Below are positions 46,344 through 55,241 of a stretch of 64,000 bases of DNA, piece after piece. The notes beneath the pieces are model-generated. The model was not told where the DNA came from. It made no database searches and saw nothing but the letters and a program-made list of their open reading frames with translations. Numbering within the stretch: position 1 is the stretch's first letter; every line of letters begins with the position of its first letter. A program made the position numbers and the translations under genes. The stretch lies in NCBI RefSeq assembly GCF_022508225.1, contig NZ_JAETXJ010000001.1, positions 372,001-436,000 of the forward strand, given 5' to 3'. The stretch comes from Desulfovibrio sp. UIB00. Its GTDB lineage: Bacteria > Desulfobacterota > Desulfovibrionia > Desulfovibrionales > Desulfovibrionaceae.

Positions 46344-47468
46344 CTAATCTACGGTGAGAATGACGGAAAAAGCCTTGAAAAATACGGTTACAGTCTGCCC
46401 GGCCACAAGATTGATGGGGTTTTCCGGCCCACGGTTGCGCAGGGCGCAGACCTGACTGCCTTCGCCGAGGGCCACCAGAATTTCGGCCACCATTTCATCT
46501 TCCCGCACCCGTTCCACCACGCCGGTAAAGCAGTTCTCCGCCGGAGGGGAGCTTTTGGGCGAGAGTTCGCCCCCCTGCACCAGCACCCAAGGGGCTTTGA
46601 TGCTGGCATTAACAAGCTTGCCCTCATTGAGGGCCAGGGTCTTGGCGCTTTCGTCCGTAATGAGCGAGGCCACACGCAGGCCGCCTGCGGTGCGCAGCAC
46701 CACTTCGACCAGCAGCCCGCTTTGGCGCAATGAGGTTATGCGCCCCTGAAAGACGTTGCGCGCACTGGTTTTCATGGGTCGCTCCCTTTGCAGTTGTTCG
46801 CGCAGCAGGCGTTTGGCCTCCTGCGGGTCGCAGCGGACAATGCCGCTCTGGCCGGGCGCGGATCGCCGGCCAAGAAAAATATCCACCACGGGCAGGGGCA
46901 GGCCCTGCCTGCCCAGCTCGAGGGCGCGGGTATGGCGCAGGGCGCGGGCGCTCAAAAGGCCCTTGGGCAGGCCGCAGGCCGCGCCGCACTGTTGCAGGCA
47001 GCGGCGCACATAGCTCGCGTCGCAGCGCATGAGTTCGCGGGTTTCAGGAAACAGCGCCGGGTCTTCCAGCACGCGCCTGAGGCGGCGGCTGATGGTAAGC
47101 GGCAGGGGAACCTCGCGCCCGGGGGCATCATTACTGCCCGGCACATGGATAACGCCGTCCTGAAAATCAAGATGCGAGGGCATGATCTCAAAAATTTCCA
47201 CAAGTCGCAGGGCCGCATAACGCAACAGCATGAAAATCAGCCACATGCGCAGGCGGGGGCGTTTTTCGCGCGGGCCACGGGCAGCGCTGGCCCGTTCCCA
47301 CAGCCATGTTTCCACGGCCAGAAGCTCGCGCGGGCTGATGCGTCCTGTATCCTGCAGCAGAGCGGCAGAGTCCCGCCGCATAAGGCGTTGGCGCAGCCAT
47401 GCCCTGTCTGCGGAAGAGAGGGAGCGCAAAAGCGCGGCCATTTCCTCACGGTTTTTGTTTTTTTCCAT
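46344..47468 (-). CDS. tunR: TunR-type tungstate/molybdate-responsive regulator (integrase-like plus TOBE domains)
   Basis: Predicted oxyanion-sensing transcription factor of about 374 aa. The N-terminal part (residues about 60-235) looks like a tyrosine recombinase catalytic domain: FMLLRYAALRLVEI with a core Arg, VPLPLTISRRLRRVL, and ALRHTRALELGRQGLPLPVVDIFLG in place of the HxxR box. The C-terminal part holds two TOBE/Mop domains (about 245-310 and 315-374; ARNVFQGRIT and ENCFTGVVERV) that bind tungstate or molybdate. This unusual fusion is the design described for TunR in sulfate reducers. It is divergent from modABC, its expected target. The start at 47468 is the only ATG suited; an earlier TTG is unlikely. 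Recombinase activity is not expected because the catalytic Tyr box is degenerate. Confidence 0.85.
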   Translation of the reverse strand: MEKNKNREEMAALLRSLSSADRAWLRQRLMRRDSAALLQDTGRISPRELLAVETWLWERASAARGPREKRPRLRMWLIFMLLRYAALRLVEIFEIMPSHLDFQDGVIHVPGSNDAPGREVPLPLTISRRLRRVLEDPALFPETRELMRCDASYVRRCLQQCGAACGLPKGLLSARALRHTRALELGRQGLPLPVVDIFLGRRSAPGQSGIVRCDPQEAKRLLREQLQRERPMKTSARNVFQGRITSLRQSGLLVEVVLRTAGGLRVASLITDESAKTLALNEGKLVNASIKAPWVLVQGGELSPKSSPPAENCFTGVVERVREDEMVAEILVALGEGSQVCALRNRGPENPINLVAGQTVTVFFKAFSVILTVD

Positions 47469-47518
47469 GCTGATTCCCGTCAGTTTTCCTACCTTATACA
47501 AGTAAAACCCTTTTGTTG

Positions 47519-47555
47519 TACAGTGTTCACGCTTTCATTAAAAAACGTGACTGTA
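47519..47555. promoter_or_regulatory. Candidate TunR operator
   Basis: An interrupted dyad, TACAG-TGT-TCACG, 14-base spacer, CGTGA-CTGTA, lies midway between tunR and modA. Its arms pair over ten positions once a 3-base insertion is ignored. A nonamer GCGTACAAA follows at 47586-47594. The position suits control of both divergent genes; the motif is not compared with known TunR sites. Confidence 0.4.
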
Positions 47556-47622
47556 TTGCTCGCCTTCAAGGGTTCTGTACTGTTGGCGTACAAACCGCGC
47601 TTCTGGCGCACGGAGGAATTTC

Positions 47623-48390
47623 ATGAAAAAGACTGTATCCGCTCGTGGGGCCTTTTGCCGCATAGCTTTGGCGCTGGGTTGCGTGGCCTTGCTCAGCCTT
47701 CCCGTTCAGGCTGCGGAAATAACCGTTTCTGCCGCAGCCAGCCTTACCAATGCCTTTAACGAAATCAAAGGCGTGTTTGAAAAGAAGCACACGGGCTTGC
47801 AGGTGCACACCAATTATGCTGCCTCCAATCCGCTGCTCAAACAGATTCAGGAAGGCGCACCCGTAGACGTTTTTGCCTCTGCCGACCAGGGCACCATGGA
47901 CAAGGCCGTGGCCGCCAAGGTTGTCGACCCCGCTACGCGCAAGGATTTTGCGCTCAACGACCTCGTGCTTATCGTGCCCGCTGGCTCCAAAAAGCCCGCC
48001 AAGCTTGAAGACATCAAGGCCTTCAAGCGCGTTGCCATCGGTAATCCCGATTCCGTGCCTGCCGGGCGTTACACCAAGGACGCGCTGAACACCGCCAAAT
48101 TGTGGGAAGCCGTGCAGCCCCAGCTTATCCTGGGCAACAGCGTACGTCAGGTGCTGGACTATGTGGCCCGTGGCGAAGTTGATGCAGGTTTTGTTTACCG
48201 CACCGATGCCAAACAGCTGGCGGAAAAGGTTGAAGTGGTCATGATTGTGGAAGGTCATGATCCCGTGAGCTATCCTATCGCCGTGGCCACCACTGGCAAG
48301 GATGCCAAGATGGGCCAGGAATTTCTGAACTTTGTGCTTTCGCCTGAAGGTCAGGCCGTGCTTGCCAAGTACGGTTTCTCCAAGCCGTAG
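47623..48390 (+). CDS. modA: Molybdate/tungstate ABC transporter, substrate-binding protein
   Basis: Periplasmic binding protein of 255 aa with a signal peptide (residues 1-27, cleavage near VQA-AE). The ModA motifs AAASLTNAFNEI, APVDVFASADQ and AVGNP-like AIGNPDSVPAG are clear, as is VLDYVARGEVDAGFVYRTDA. It binds molybdate or tungstate as the free oxyanion. Start preceded by GGAGGAA. modB follows after about 150 bases. Confidence 0.95.
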   Translation: MKKTVSARGAFCRIALALGCVALLSLPVQAAEITVSAAASLTNAFNEIKGVFEKKHTGLQVHTNYAASNPLLKQIQEGAPVDVFASADQGTMDKAVAAKVVDPATRKDFALNDLVLIVPAGSKKPAKLEDIKAFKRVAIGNPDSVPAGRYTKDALNTAKLWEAVQPQLILGNSVRQVLDYVARGEVDAGFVYRTDAKQLAEKVEVVMIVEGHDPVSYPIAVATTGKDAKMGQEFLNFVLSPEGQAVLAKYGFSKP

Positions 48391-48541
48391 TGCATGGAGG
48401 CGTGGTCCGTGCCCTTGCGTACCGGCCTGCAATGATGGATTGTGTTTACTGGCGGTTGCCGTTTTGGCAGAAGCGGCAACCGCCTTCATTATTTTTTTAC
48501 GCATCAACGGATCCGGTCGGCGGCAGGGGGCAGAGTTGGAA

Positions 48542-49222
48542 ATGGATTTTGACCTAGCGTTTATCTGGAGCCCGCTGGAGCTTTCGTTGCGCGTGGCAGG
48601 AGCGGCTACGGCTGTTTCCTTTGTTGTGGCAACACTGGCGGCCTGGCGGCTGGCCCGCAAAAAAGGTCCCATGCCCGCCCTGCTGGACGCCCTGTGCTCG
48701 TTGCCGCTGGTGCTGCCCCCAACTGTGCTGGGCTACTATCTCATCTTGTTGGTGGGGCGGCGCGGCGTTTTTGGGCATGGACTGGCGGAACTGGGCATCA
48801 ACCTGATTTTTTCCTGGCAGGGGGCTGTGGTTGCAGCCACTGTTGTGGTGTTCCCGCTTATCTACAAGTCAGCCCGCGCGGCGCTGGAGCAGGTGGACAA
48901 ACATCTGGAAGACGCGGCCCGCACGCTTGGGGCCTCGGAATGGAGGGTGTTTATCAGCGTGTCGCTGCCATTGGCCTGGAAAGGTATTTTTGCGGGCATC
49001 ATGCTGGCCTTTGCGCGCGGCATGGGCGAATTTGGCGCAACCCTGATGATTGCGGGCAATATCCCCGGCAAGACCCAGACCCTGGCTCTTGCCATCTACG
49101 ATGCCTTTCAGGCGGGCAATGACCTCCAGGCCTCCTGGCTTGTGTTCATTACCTCCGCCGTGTGCGTGACCTTGCTGATGGCGGCGGAGCTGCTTGTGAA
49201 ACTCAAGAGGCGGCGCAGATGA
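48542..49222 (+). CDS. modB: Molybdate ABC transporter permease
   Basis: Membrane subunit of about 226 aa with five to six helices and the permease EAA loop (EDAARTLGASEWRVFISVSLPLAWKGI). MARGMGEFGATLMIAGNIPGKTQT-like residues near 150-175 are characteristic of ModB. The ATG at 48542 is used; a TTG two codons earlier is nearer the AGGGGGCAGAG ribosome site. Overlaps modC by 4 bases. Confidence 0.93.
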   Translation: MDFDLAFIWSPLELSLRVAGAATAVSFVVATLAAWRLARKKGPMPALLDALCSLPLVLPPTVLGYYLILLVGRRGVFGHGLAELGINLIFSWQGAVVAATVVVFPLIYKSARAALEQVDKHLEDAARTLGASEWRVFISVSLPLAWKGIFAGIMLAFARGMGEFGATLMIAGNIPGKTQTLALAIYDAFQAGNDLQASWLVFITSAVCVTLLMAAELLVKLKRRRR

Positions 49223-49968
49223 TCTCGTTGCGGCTGGTAAAAAGTTTCAGGAACGGGGTTACGCCCTTCAATCTGGATGTGCGCTACGACATCGGCGACG
49301 AACACAAGTGCGCGGTGCTTTTTGGCCCTTCCGGTTCCGGCAAATCGCTGACCATGCAGTGTCTGGCGGGGCTGACAAAGCCCGACGCAGGCCACATCCG
49401 TATCGGCGACTGCACGTTGTACGATGCTGCGCAGGGCGTGTTTATTTCTGTGCAGAAGCGGCGTATCGGCTACATGTTTCAGGATTACGCCCTGTTTCCG
49501 CACCTGAGCCTGTTGCAGAACGTGGCCTATCCGCGCACGGGCTGCTGGCCCTGGAAGGTGCGCGGCGAGGAGCGTGACAAGGCGCAGGCCATGCTGGAAC
49601 GTTTGGGCATCGGGCATCTGGCGGCCCATCTGCCCTCGCAGATATCCGGCGGGCAGCGGCAGCGCGCAGCTCTGGCCCGCGCCCTTAATGCAGACCCGTT
49701 GCTTCTGCTGCTTGACGAGCCTTTTTCTGCGCTTGATCCCCTGCTGCGCGAACGCCTGCGCGAAGAACTGCTCGAACTGATGGATGACCTGACCATCCCT
49801 GCCGTGATTATCAGCCACGATCCTGACGATGTGGATACCTTTGCGGGCGGGCTTGTGCTCTATGACCGGGGCGGCGCGCGCACGGTGCCGGACTATGCCG
49901 ATCTGCGCAAGGATTTTGCCACAGCGGGCAAGTGCCTGCGGCATTTGCAGGAGCAGGCCTGGGTCTGA
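49219..49968 (+). CDS. modC: Molybdate ABC transporter ATP-binding protein, short form
   Basis: ATPase of about 249 aa with Walker A GPSGSGKS, signature SGGQRQRAALARAL and Walker B LLLLDEPFSALDP, plus the switch His in ISHDPDDV. E. coli ModC has about 350 aa because of a C-terminal Mop/TOBE domain; that domain is missing here. The metal-sensing function may thus lie in TunR. Last gene of modABC. Confidence 0.94.
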   Translation: MISLRLVKSFRNGVTPFNLDVRYDIGDEHKCAVLFGPSGSGKSLTMQCLAGLTKPDAGHIRIGDCTLYDAAQGVFISVQKRRIGYMFQDYALFPHLSLLQNVAYPRTGCWPWKVRGEERDKAQAMLERLGIGHLAAHLPSQISGGQRQRAALARALNADPLLLLLDEPFSALDPLLRERLREELLELMDDLTIPAVIISHDPDDVDTFAGGLVLYDRGGARTVPDYADLRKDFATAGKCLRHLQEQAWV

Positions 49969-50066
49969 TCGACCTGACGGCGTATGGCTCCTTTAAACGG
50001 ATCTAAAGAAATATCCGGTGGGGCAGTCTGTGGGATAAAGCCGGGGGTGATGCGCAGCAGACCAGG

Positions 50067-51677
50067 CTACAGCACTTCCTGCGAGGCTTTTGATGCACGT
50101 TTGGCCATGTAAAGTTCGCTGTCTGCCCGTTTGAGCGCATCTTCAACAGTCTCGCTCGCGCAGTGCCATGTGGCGTGCCCTATGCTGATGCCGATGCGCA
50201 GCATGAGGCCGTCAATGGAAATGGGGGCTCCCACATCCTCGCGGATGCGGCTGATGGTGCGCAGTATGTCTGGCGTGCCCCTGGTATGGCCGAGCAGGGC
50301 CAGAAACTCGTCGCCCCCCAGCCGCACCAGCACATCATCCTTGCGCAGACAGCGCGTAAGGCGCTGCCCCAGAATGGTCAGCACAGCATCGCCCACATGG
50401 TGTCCGTGCGCATCGTTGATTGGTTTAAAGCCGTCCAGATCCATGTACAGCAGCTCAACCAGCCCCTGGCTTTGCGCCAGGCTGGGCATGGCTTCGTCAA
50501 TGCGCGCGGCCAGTCCGTGCCTGTTCAGCAGGCCTGTGAGGGCATCGCGCTCTGCGGTATGCTGGATACGGTTCCGGTCTTTTTCTGTGCGGGTGAGGTT
50601 TTCAACCAGGGTGGACAGGGAGGCTGAAAGCACTTCAATTTCGCGTATGCCCCTGTTGCGCGGAATGGTAACGCGTTCGCCCCGGCTGAGCCGGTCTGCG
50701 GCGGCGGTAAGCGCCTTGAGGGGGGCAATGGTGCGCTGGGCGATGTATCCGGCAACCAGCGCAAACAGCACCGCAAGCAAGAGGCCAGCCACAAGAATGC
50801 GCGCCACAAGGCGACGCACGGGTTCGTAGGCGGCATCCAGCGATTGCCGCGCCACCACGCTCCACTGCAAGCCATCGTAGTCTTTAAATCCCGTGCAGCT
50901 TACTGCCGCAGTGAGGTAAGCAATGCCATCGGGCCATGTTTCCACGGCCCAGGCCGAAGTGGAGTGTTCAAGTTCTTGCAGCAGGGGCAAGGCCAGCGGT
51001 TTTTCATTGTTGTCGCCGCCCAGGATGACACCGCCGTCTGCACCGAGAACCATGATCTTGGTGTTGGTATCCGAGCCTTCGCCCGAAAGGATGAATTCCT
51101 CCACCTCTCTGGCCCATGCCCAGCTCAGATGGGCTACCAGAACCCAGTCTTTCAGCTCGCCCTCGCCAATGGGCATGCTGATATCCACAAATTTCATCGG
51201 GGCATTTTCTGGGTGGGGCAGCAGTTGGGCAAGCAGGGTGGCTTTGCGCACGTCACCCACAAAAAGGCCGTTTTTGCCCTGGCGGAAGATGGCGCAGATG
51301 GAAAGATCGGTTCCCTCCAGCACGCCATCGGTGGCGACCAGAACCATGCCCTGAGGATTCATGAGTCCGATCCAGGCAAAGGCGGGCATGGTGTCCTGCA
51401 ATCTGTTCACGGCGATGGATAGTTTTTTCATATCCCCGCCGATCAGCCCCACAGTGTGGCGCAGGGTGCCAACCTCCTTGATCCAGAACCACATGGACTG
51501 ATCAAGGGCCTTGGCAAGGGATTGCACGCGGTTGGTCAGCAGCAGGCCGCGTTCGTAGCGGGCCTCGCTGCTGGCTTCGCGCCCGGTTATGGCCGCAAGA
51601 AAGCATGATGACAGCAGGATAAGCAGCGTGAATGCCTCAATAAACTGCGTCTTGAGGCTGCGCGTGAATATGCGCAT
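50067..51677 (-). CDS. Membrane-bound diguanylate cyclase (Cache-HAMP-GGDEF)
   Basis: Predicted to make cyclic di-GMP. The 536-aa protein has a membrane helix (about residues 12-30), a periplasmic double-Cache-like sensor (about 35-280), a second helix (about 288-310), a HAMP linker and a GGDEF domain (about 370-530). The active site is RLGGDEFLAL, so it is catalytically competent; an upstream RxxD inhibitory site is RCLRKDD, five to ten residues before GGDEF, allowing product inhibition. Start after AGGAGG. It may link an external signal to biofilm or motility. Convergent with modC. Confidence 0.9.
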   Translation of the reverse strand: MRIFTRSLKTQFIEAFTLLILLSSCFLAAITGREASSEARYERGLLLTNRVQSLAKALDQSMWFWIKEVGTLRHTVGLIGGDMKKLSIAVNRLQDTMPAFAWIGLMNPQGMVLVATDGVLEGTDLSICAIFRQGKNGLFVGDVRKATLLAQLLPHPENAPMKFVDISMPIGEGELKDWVLVAHLSWAWAREVEEFILSGEGSDTNTKIMVLGADGGVILGGDNNEKPLALPLLQELEHSTSAWAVETWPDGIAYLTAAVSCTGFKDYDGLQWSVVARQSLDAAYEPVRRLVARILVAGLLLAVLFALVAGYIAQRTIAPLKALTAAADRLSRGERVTIPRNRGIREIEVLSASLSTLVENLTRTEKDRNRIQHTAERDALTGLLNRHGLAARIDEAMPSLAQSQGLVELLYMDLDGFKPINDAHGHHVGDAVLTILGQRLTRCLRKDDVLVRLGGDEFLALLGHTRGTPDILRTISRIREDVGAPISIDGLMLRIGISIGHATWHCASETVEDALKRADSELYMAKRASKASQEVL

Positions 51678-51800
51678 GGCTCCTCCTGCGAAGGGATGGC
51701 AGAAAAGCTGACAGGGTATAATGATGATTATGAAAGCATACAGAAAATCAGGAAATAGGCAATGGCCAATTGTCCGCGCGCTGCCTTTGACAGGAAACTA

Positions 51801-51836
51801 AAAAGGGGGGGTGCAGACGCAATGCACCCCCCTTTT
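51801..51836. terminator. Terminator after the TauE-like gene
   Basis: A 13-bp GC-rich stem (AAAAGGGGGGGTGC / GCACCCCCCTTTT), loop of 9 bases; T runs follow on both strands. It ends the minus-strand TauE transcript. Confidence 0.85.
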
Positions 51837-51890
51837 GCTATAGGGTTTGAGGAGAAGATGTTATTGGGGTTTGTTTAAGAGAGAGATCGC

Positions 51891-52961
51891 TTAGGCCGGG
51901 TTGCCCAGCGCCGCTTCTTTGCGGTTGCGCTTTTGCCCGCGCCACATGCCGCCAAGGATCATGCCCGCGCCAACAAGCAATCCGGCGCACATGGTTATGA
52001 AGCTCACGACCTTGAGCAGATAGAGAATCCCTGGGCCCATCTGGATAAGCCCCAGCGCGTTGAGGTAGCCCGGCAGGGCGACTATGCGGCTTGCGGCAAC
52101 AATGAGCATGATGGCGGCCATAACGTACTTGATCATGATGGGCTTGACGTAGGTGGTGCCGATGGCCCCAAGCTGCACGCCGAGCAGGGAGCCAGCCAGG
52201 ATGATAAAGACGAGGCGGATGTCTATCATGCCGTGCATGGCCCAGTTGACCGAGCCGCACAGGCCCATGACAAAGGCCGTGACCAGTTCCGTGCCTGATG
52301 CAATGAGTCCGGGTACGCCGATCACATAGATAAGCCCCGGTACGCCCACAAATCCGCCCACGGCAATGGTGGCAGCCAGCATGCCGGTGGCAATGCCCAC
52401 GGGCAGGGTAAACCACAGAGAAATGCGCAAGCCGGATTTGGGAAAGGACATCATGGGGGGCAGGTTGATGGCCTGCAACTTTTGGGCAAGGGGCGGCGTG
52501 CTTTCGTCATCCTCCTTGCCGGAGTGGCTGGAGTGCAGGGCATCCTTGAGAATATAGCTGCCCACCACAACAAGAACCACCACAAAGGAAACGCTGACGT
52601 AAAGATCAGACCCGGCCTGGCCCCACTTTTCCAGAATAAAACGCTGAATGCGGATGCCAATCTGTACGCCTATGCCAGCTGTGGCGGCGATAACCATGCC
52701 CAGTTTTACATCCACCTGACCGAAGCGGTAGCGCTTGATGGCGCCCACCATGGCCTTGGGGAACTTGTGGCACATATTGCTGGCAACAGCCACGGCGCCG
52801 GGCACACCCAGGCCCATCATGCCCGGCGTGAGAATAAAGGCCCCGCCGGAACCGATAAAGCCGCTTACAAGCCCGCCCACAAATCCCACGGCCAGCAGAA
52901 AGGCCACAGAAACGGGCGTGAGTGCGATGAACTGGGACGGGTCAAGACTGAGCAGATCCAT
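51891..52961 (-). CDS. TauE/SafE-family sulfite or organosulfonate exporter
   Basis: Membrane protein of about 356 aa with eight or nine helices in two homologous halves: VGFVGGLVSGFIGSGGAFILTP at the N-terminus and TGMLAATIAVGGFVGVPGLIYVIG in the second half, the TauE/SafE signature. A polar loop (SGKEDDESTPP) joins the halves. Substrates in this family include sulfite, sulfonates and sulfoacetate; which one cannot be told. In a sulfate reducer sulfite efflux or uptake of a sulfur compound is plausible. The start at 52961 has GGAGG at 5 bases. It is preceded on the same strand by a 137-aa membrane protein, and by a divergent two-component system. Confidence 0.9.
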   Translation of the reverse strand: MDLLSLDPSQFIALTPVSVAFLLAVGFVGGLVSGFIGSGGAFILTPGMMGLGVPGAVAVASNMCHKFPKAMVGAIKRYRFGQVDVKLGMVIAATAGIGVQIGIRIQRFILEKWGQAGSDLYVSVSFVVVLVVVGSYILKDALHSSHSGKEDDESTPPLAQKLQAINLPPMMSFPKSGLRISLWFTLPVGIATGMLAATIAVGGFVGVPGLIYVIGVPGLIASGTELVTAFVMGLCGSVNWAMHGMIDIRLVFIILAGSLLGVQLGAIGTTYVKPIMIKYVMAAIMLIVAASRIVALPGYLNALGLIQMGPGILYLLKVVSFITMCAGLLVGAGMILGGMWRGQKRNRKEAALGNPA

Positions 52962-53095
52962 GTTACCTCCGGCTGGCGAATTACCTGGGCGTACTGTTGT
53001 GTGCTGGCGTAAGGCCAAACATGCCGCCGCCATGCCGCCGCTGAACAAAAAAATTGAGCCGGGCGGCGCGGCCCGGACTTGTGAAAAACGGTCGG

Positions 53096-53509
53096 TTAGC
53101 CGTGAACCACGGCCGTGGTGTCCAGCCGGGGAGCCGGTGCGGCACTCTGACGGGGGGCAGCCTTTGCGGTGGATTGCGCGTTCTTTTTTTGCACGCCGGT
53201 AATACCGCACAATTCCCAGAGCGCGCCGGCAAAGTGACCATGCACGTATGAGAGCAGCAGCACCGAGGCGATGGGCAGGGCTGTCCACAGGCCACCCTTG
53301 GCGCACAAGGCGGCAAAGGCATCGGCGTTGCTAAAAGCCAGCAGGTAAATGAGAATGCTGCCCGCGCCATAAAGCAGGGTCTGCTTCAGCGCCGTGTTTT
53401 CGCGCTTGCCGTTCAGAGTCCACAAATCGTCTGTCCAGCCGGATTGCCCGGCATCGGCATATGCCACAGCGGTAAACCAGTTTTCCATCGTTTTTTGCAG
53501 GGTGTTCAT
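53096..53509 (-). CDS. Small membrane protein of the TauE locus, function unknown
   Basis: Not recognised. 137 aa with two hydrophobic helices (about residues 44-64 and 74-95), a conserved-looking N-terminus (MENWFTAVAYADAGQSGWTDDLW) and a disordered Ala/Pro/Lys tail. Preceded by AGGAGG at 53515-53520 and by a sigma-54 promoter; TauE-like gene follows after 134 bases on the same strand. Probably works with the exporter or with the two-component system next door. Confidence 0.7.
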   Translation of the reverse strand: MNTLQKTMENWFTAVAYADAGQSGWTDDLWTLNGKRENTALKQTLLYGAGSILIYLLAFSNADAFAALCAKGGLWTALPIASVLLLSYVHGHFAGALWELCGITGVQKKNAQSTAKAAPRQSAAPAPRLDTTAVVHG

Positions 53510-53532
53510 GTCGGCCTCCTGCGCTTGCGATT

Positions 53533-53547
53533 ACAACTATTGTGCCA
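53533..53547 (-). promoter_or_regulatory. Sigma-54 promoter of the TauE locus
   Basis: The minus strand reads TGGCACAATAGTTGT, identical to the consensus TGGCAC-N5-TTGC apart from the last base. The spacing puts the start site at about 53521, immediately before the ribosome site of the 137-aa gene. The NtrC-type activator encoded nearby (55238-56806) is the obvious regulator. The AT-rich stretch to 53650 may contain its binding sites. Confidence 0.72.
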
Positions 53548-53768
53548 AAAAGTTCAATGTATAACATGCTGAATTTATATGATTTTATGTATCGTGTGCT
53601 GCGCGCCACGCTGCCCATGGACTGTTTCATTCTGACATGTTCAAGCGGATAAGGTCTGCAAGTTGTTGCAGGACAGGGCTTGTCAGCTTTGTTTTATTTT
53701 TATACGCTGTTGCAAATTGAAACGGCGACGGGCGCAGGTGTAAACTTTTGCGCCTGCGGGGGTGAAGC

Positions 53769-55241
53769 ATGCTTCCGCATTTATCTGTCTGGCATACCAT
53801 TCGCGGCAAGATTGCCGTGGGCACGGGCCTGTTCTTGGTCATGTTGCTGCTTTTGGGCGGCATCGCCTGTTATGATCTGGGGCGCATCGACAGGGCGGCC
53901 CGACTGATCGACATGGTGGACGACCTGCGCAGCGACGTGCTCGAGATGCGCAGGTACGAAAAAAACCTGCAACTTTTCCCCGGCAGAAAGGGCGACCTGC
54001 TTGCCCTGCGCAGTTTTGTGGAGCTGGCGCGGGAGCGGGCCACATCTGTGGGGCAGGATTATAACGCAGCCATGGGCCGCCGGGTGGGCGATGGCGCGCA
54101 CCATAATCTTGACCTGCTGCTGGAAGGCTTCGGCACCTATGAGGCCCTGCTGGAAGATCAGCCCACAGACGGCGCAGCGCTCACCGATCAAGGGCAGCGC
54201 CTGAGCGAGCTGGCTGATTCGGCGGTGCGGCGCATGCGTCAGGGCATTTTTGCCGCCGTGGGGGATCTGCGCACCCAGATGCTGGGGGCCATTGCTGCCT
54301 TGCTGGCCTGCGGGGTGGCTTTTGCATGGCTTATCGGCAGGCAGATCATGCGCGCCCTTGGGGCCATTGAAAGCGCCGCCCGCAACGTTGGCGCGGGCAT
54401 GCCCTTGCCGCCGCCCCCGCCGCAGCTTGAGGAAGAAGCGCGGCATGTGCTCCAGACGCTTGACGGCATGGCGGCGGAGCTGGAAAAGCGCCACTCCCTG
54501 CTGTTGCAGGAAAAAAAGTTGGCTTCTCTTGGTGTGCTGACCTCCGGCGTGGCCCACCAGCTGAACAATCCCCTCAACAATATTTCCGTTGGCTGTCAGC
54601 TGCTCGGCGAGGATGTGAACGATGCCCGGCAGGGGCTGCGGCCCATGCCCACGGCTGAAGACGTGACAGCGCAGCTGGATGAAATCCAGGCCGAGGTTGT
54701 TCGTGCCCGCGATATTGTGCGCGGCCTGCTGGATTTTGCGCGCGATCGGCCCTTTACCGTTGCCCTGCATGATCTTTCCGGCCTTGTGCGCAGGGCTGTT
54801 GGCCTTGTGCGGCACGACATGGGCGCAACGGTACAGATTACAGTGGACGTGCCTGAAGGGCTGCAACTGCCCGTGGATGCCCAGCGCATGCAGGAGGTGC
54901 TTATCAACCTTCTGCTCAATGCGGCACAGGCCATGAATGGCAAGGGTGAAGTGCATATCACCGCCTCTGTGGACGAACTGGCGGGTATGGCAGAGCTGCG
55001 CGTGCGCGACTCTGGCAAGGGTATTGAACCCGAGAATCTTGGCCGGGTGTTTGATCCCTTTTTCAGCCTCAAGCCCGTGGGCGAAGGGACGGGCCTTGGG
55101 CTGTCCATAGCCTTTGGCATTGTGGGCAAGCACAACGGGAAGCTCGAAGTGCAGAGCCAACCGGGGCAAGGGGCGTGTTTTACCGTGCGGCTGCCCCTTG
55201 CGGAACGGCATGACGCAGACGGTTCAGGAGCAGAGACATGA
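53769..55241 (+). CDS. Sensor histidine kinase (NtrB-like)
   Basis: Membrane sensor kinase of 490 aa. Two helices (about residues 12-35 and 175-195) flank a mostly helical periplasmic sensor of about 140 residues. A HAMP-like linker follows, then the dimerisation domain with the phospho-acceptor His in GVAHQLNNPLNN (about residue 262), and the ATPase domain with N box EVLINLLLNAAQAM, G1 RDSGKGI, F box FDPFFSLKP and G2 GTGLGLSI. Start after GGGGTGA. Overlaps the response regulator by 4 bases, so they form a pair. It probably senses a sulfur compound or redox state handled by the divergent TauE locus. Confidence 0.93.
   Translation: MLPHLSVWHTIRGKIAVGTGLFLVMLLLLGGIACYDLGRIDRAARLIDMVDDLRSDVLEMRRYEKNLQLFPGRKGDLLALRSFVELARERATSVGQDYNAAMGRRVGDGAHHNLDLLLEGFGTYEALLEDQPTDGAALTDQGQRLSELADSAVRRMRQGIFAAVGDLRTQMLGAIAALLACGVAFAWLIGRQIMRALGAIESAARNVGAGMPLPPPPPQLEEEARHVLQTLDGMAAELEKRHSLLLQEKKLASLGVLTSGVAHQLNNPLNNISVGCQLLGEDVNDARQGLRPMPTAEDVTAQLDEIQAEVVRARDIVRGLLDFARDRPFTVALHDLSGLVRRAVGLVRHDMGATVQITVDVPEGLQLPVDAQRMQEVLINLLLNAAQAMNGKGEVHITASVDELAGMAELRVRDSGKGIEPENLGRVFDPFFSLKPVGEGTGLGLSIAFGIVGKHNGKLEVQSQPGQGACFTVRLPLAERHDADGSGAET

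Noticed and set aside
46344-47468. Reading the tunR product as an active phage integrase and the locus as an integrated element
   Set aside because: No att-like direct repeats or phage genes are nearby, the catalytic Tyr box is degenerate and two TOBE domains follow; a regulator is the better reading.
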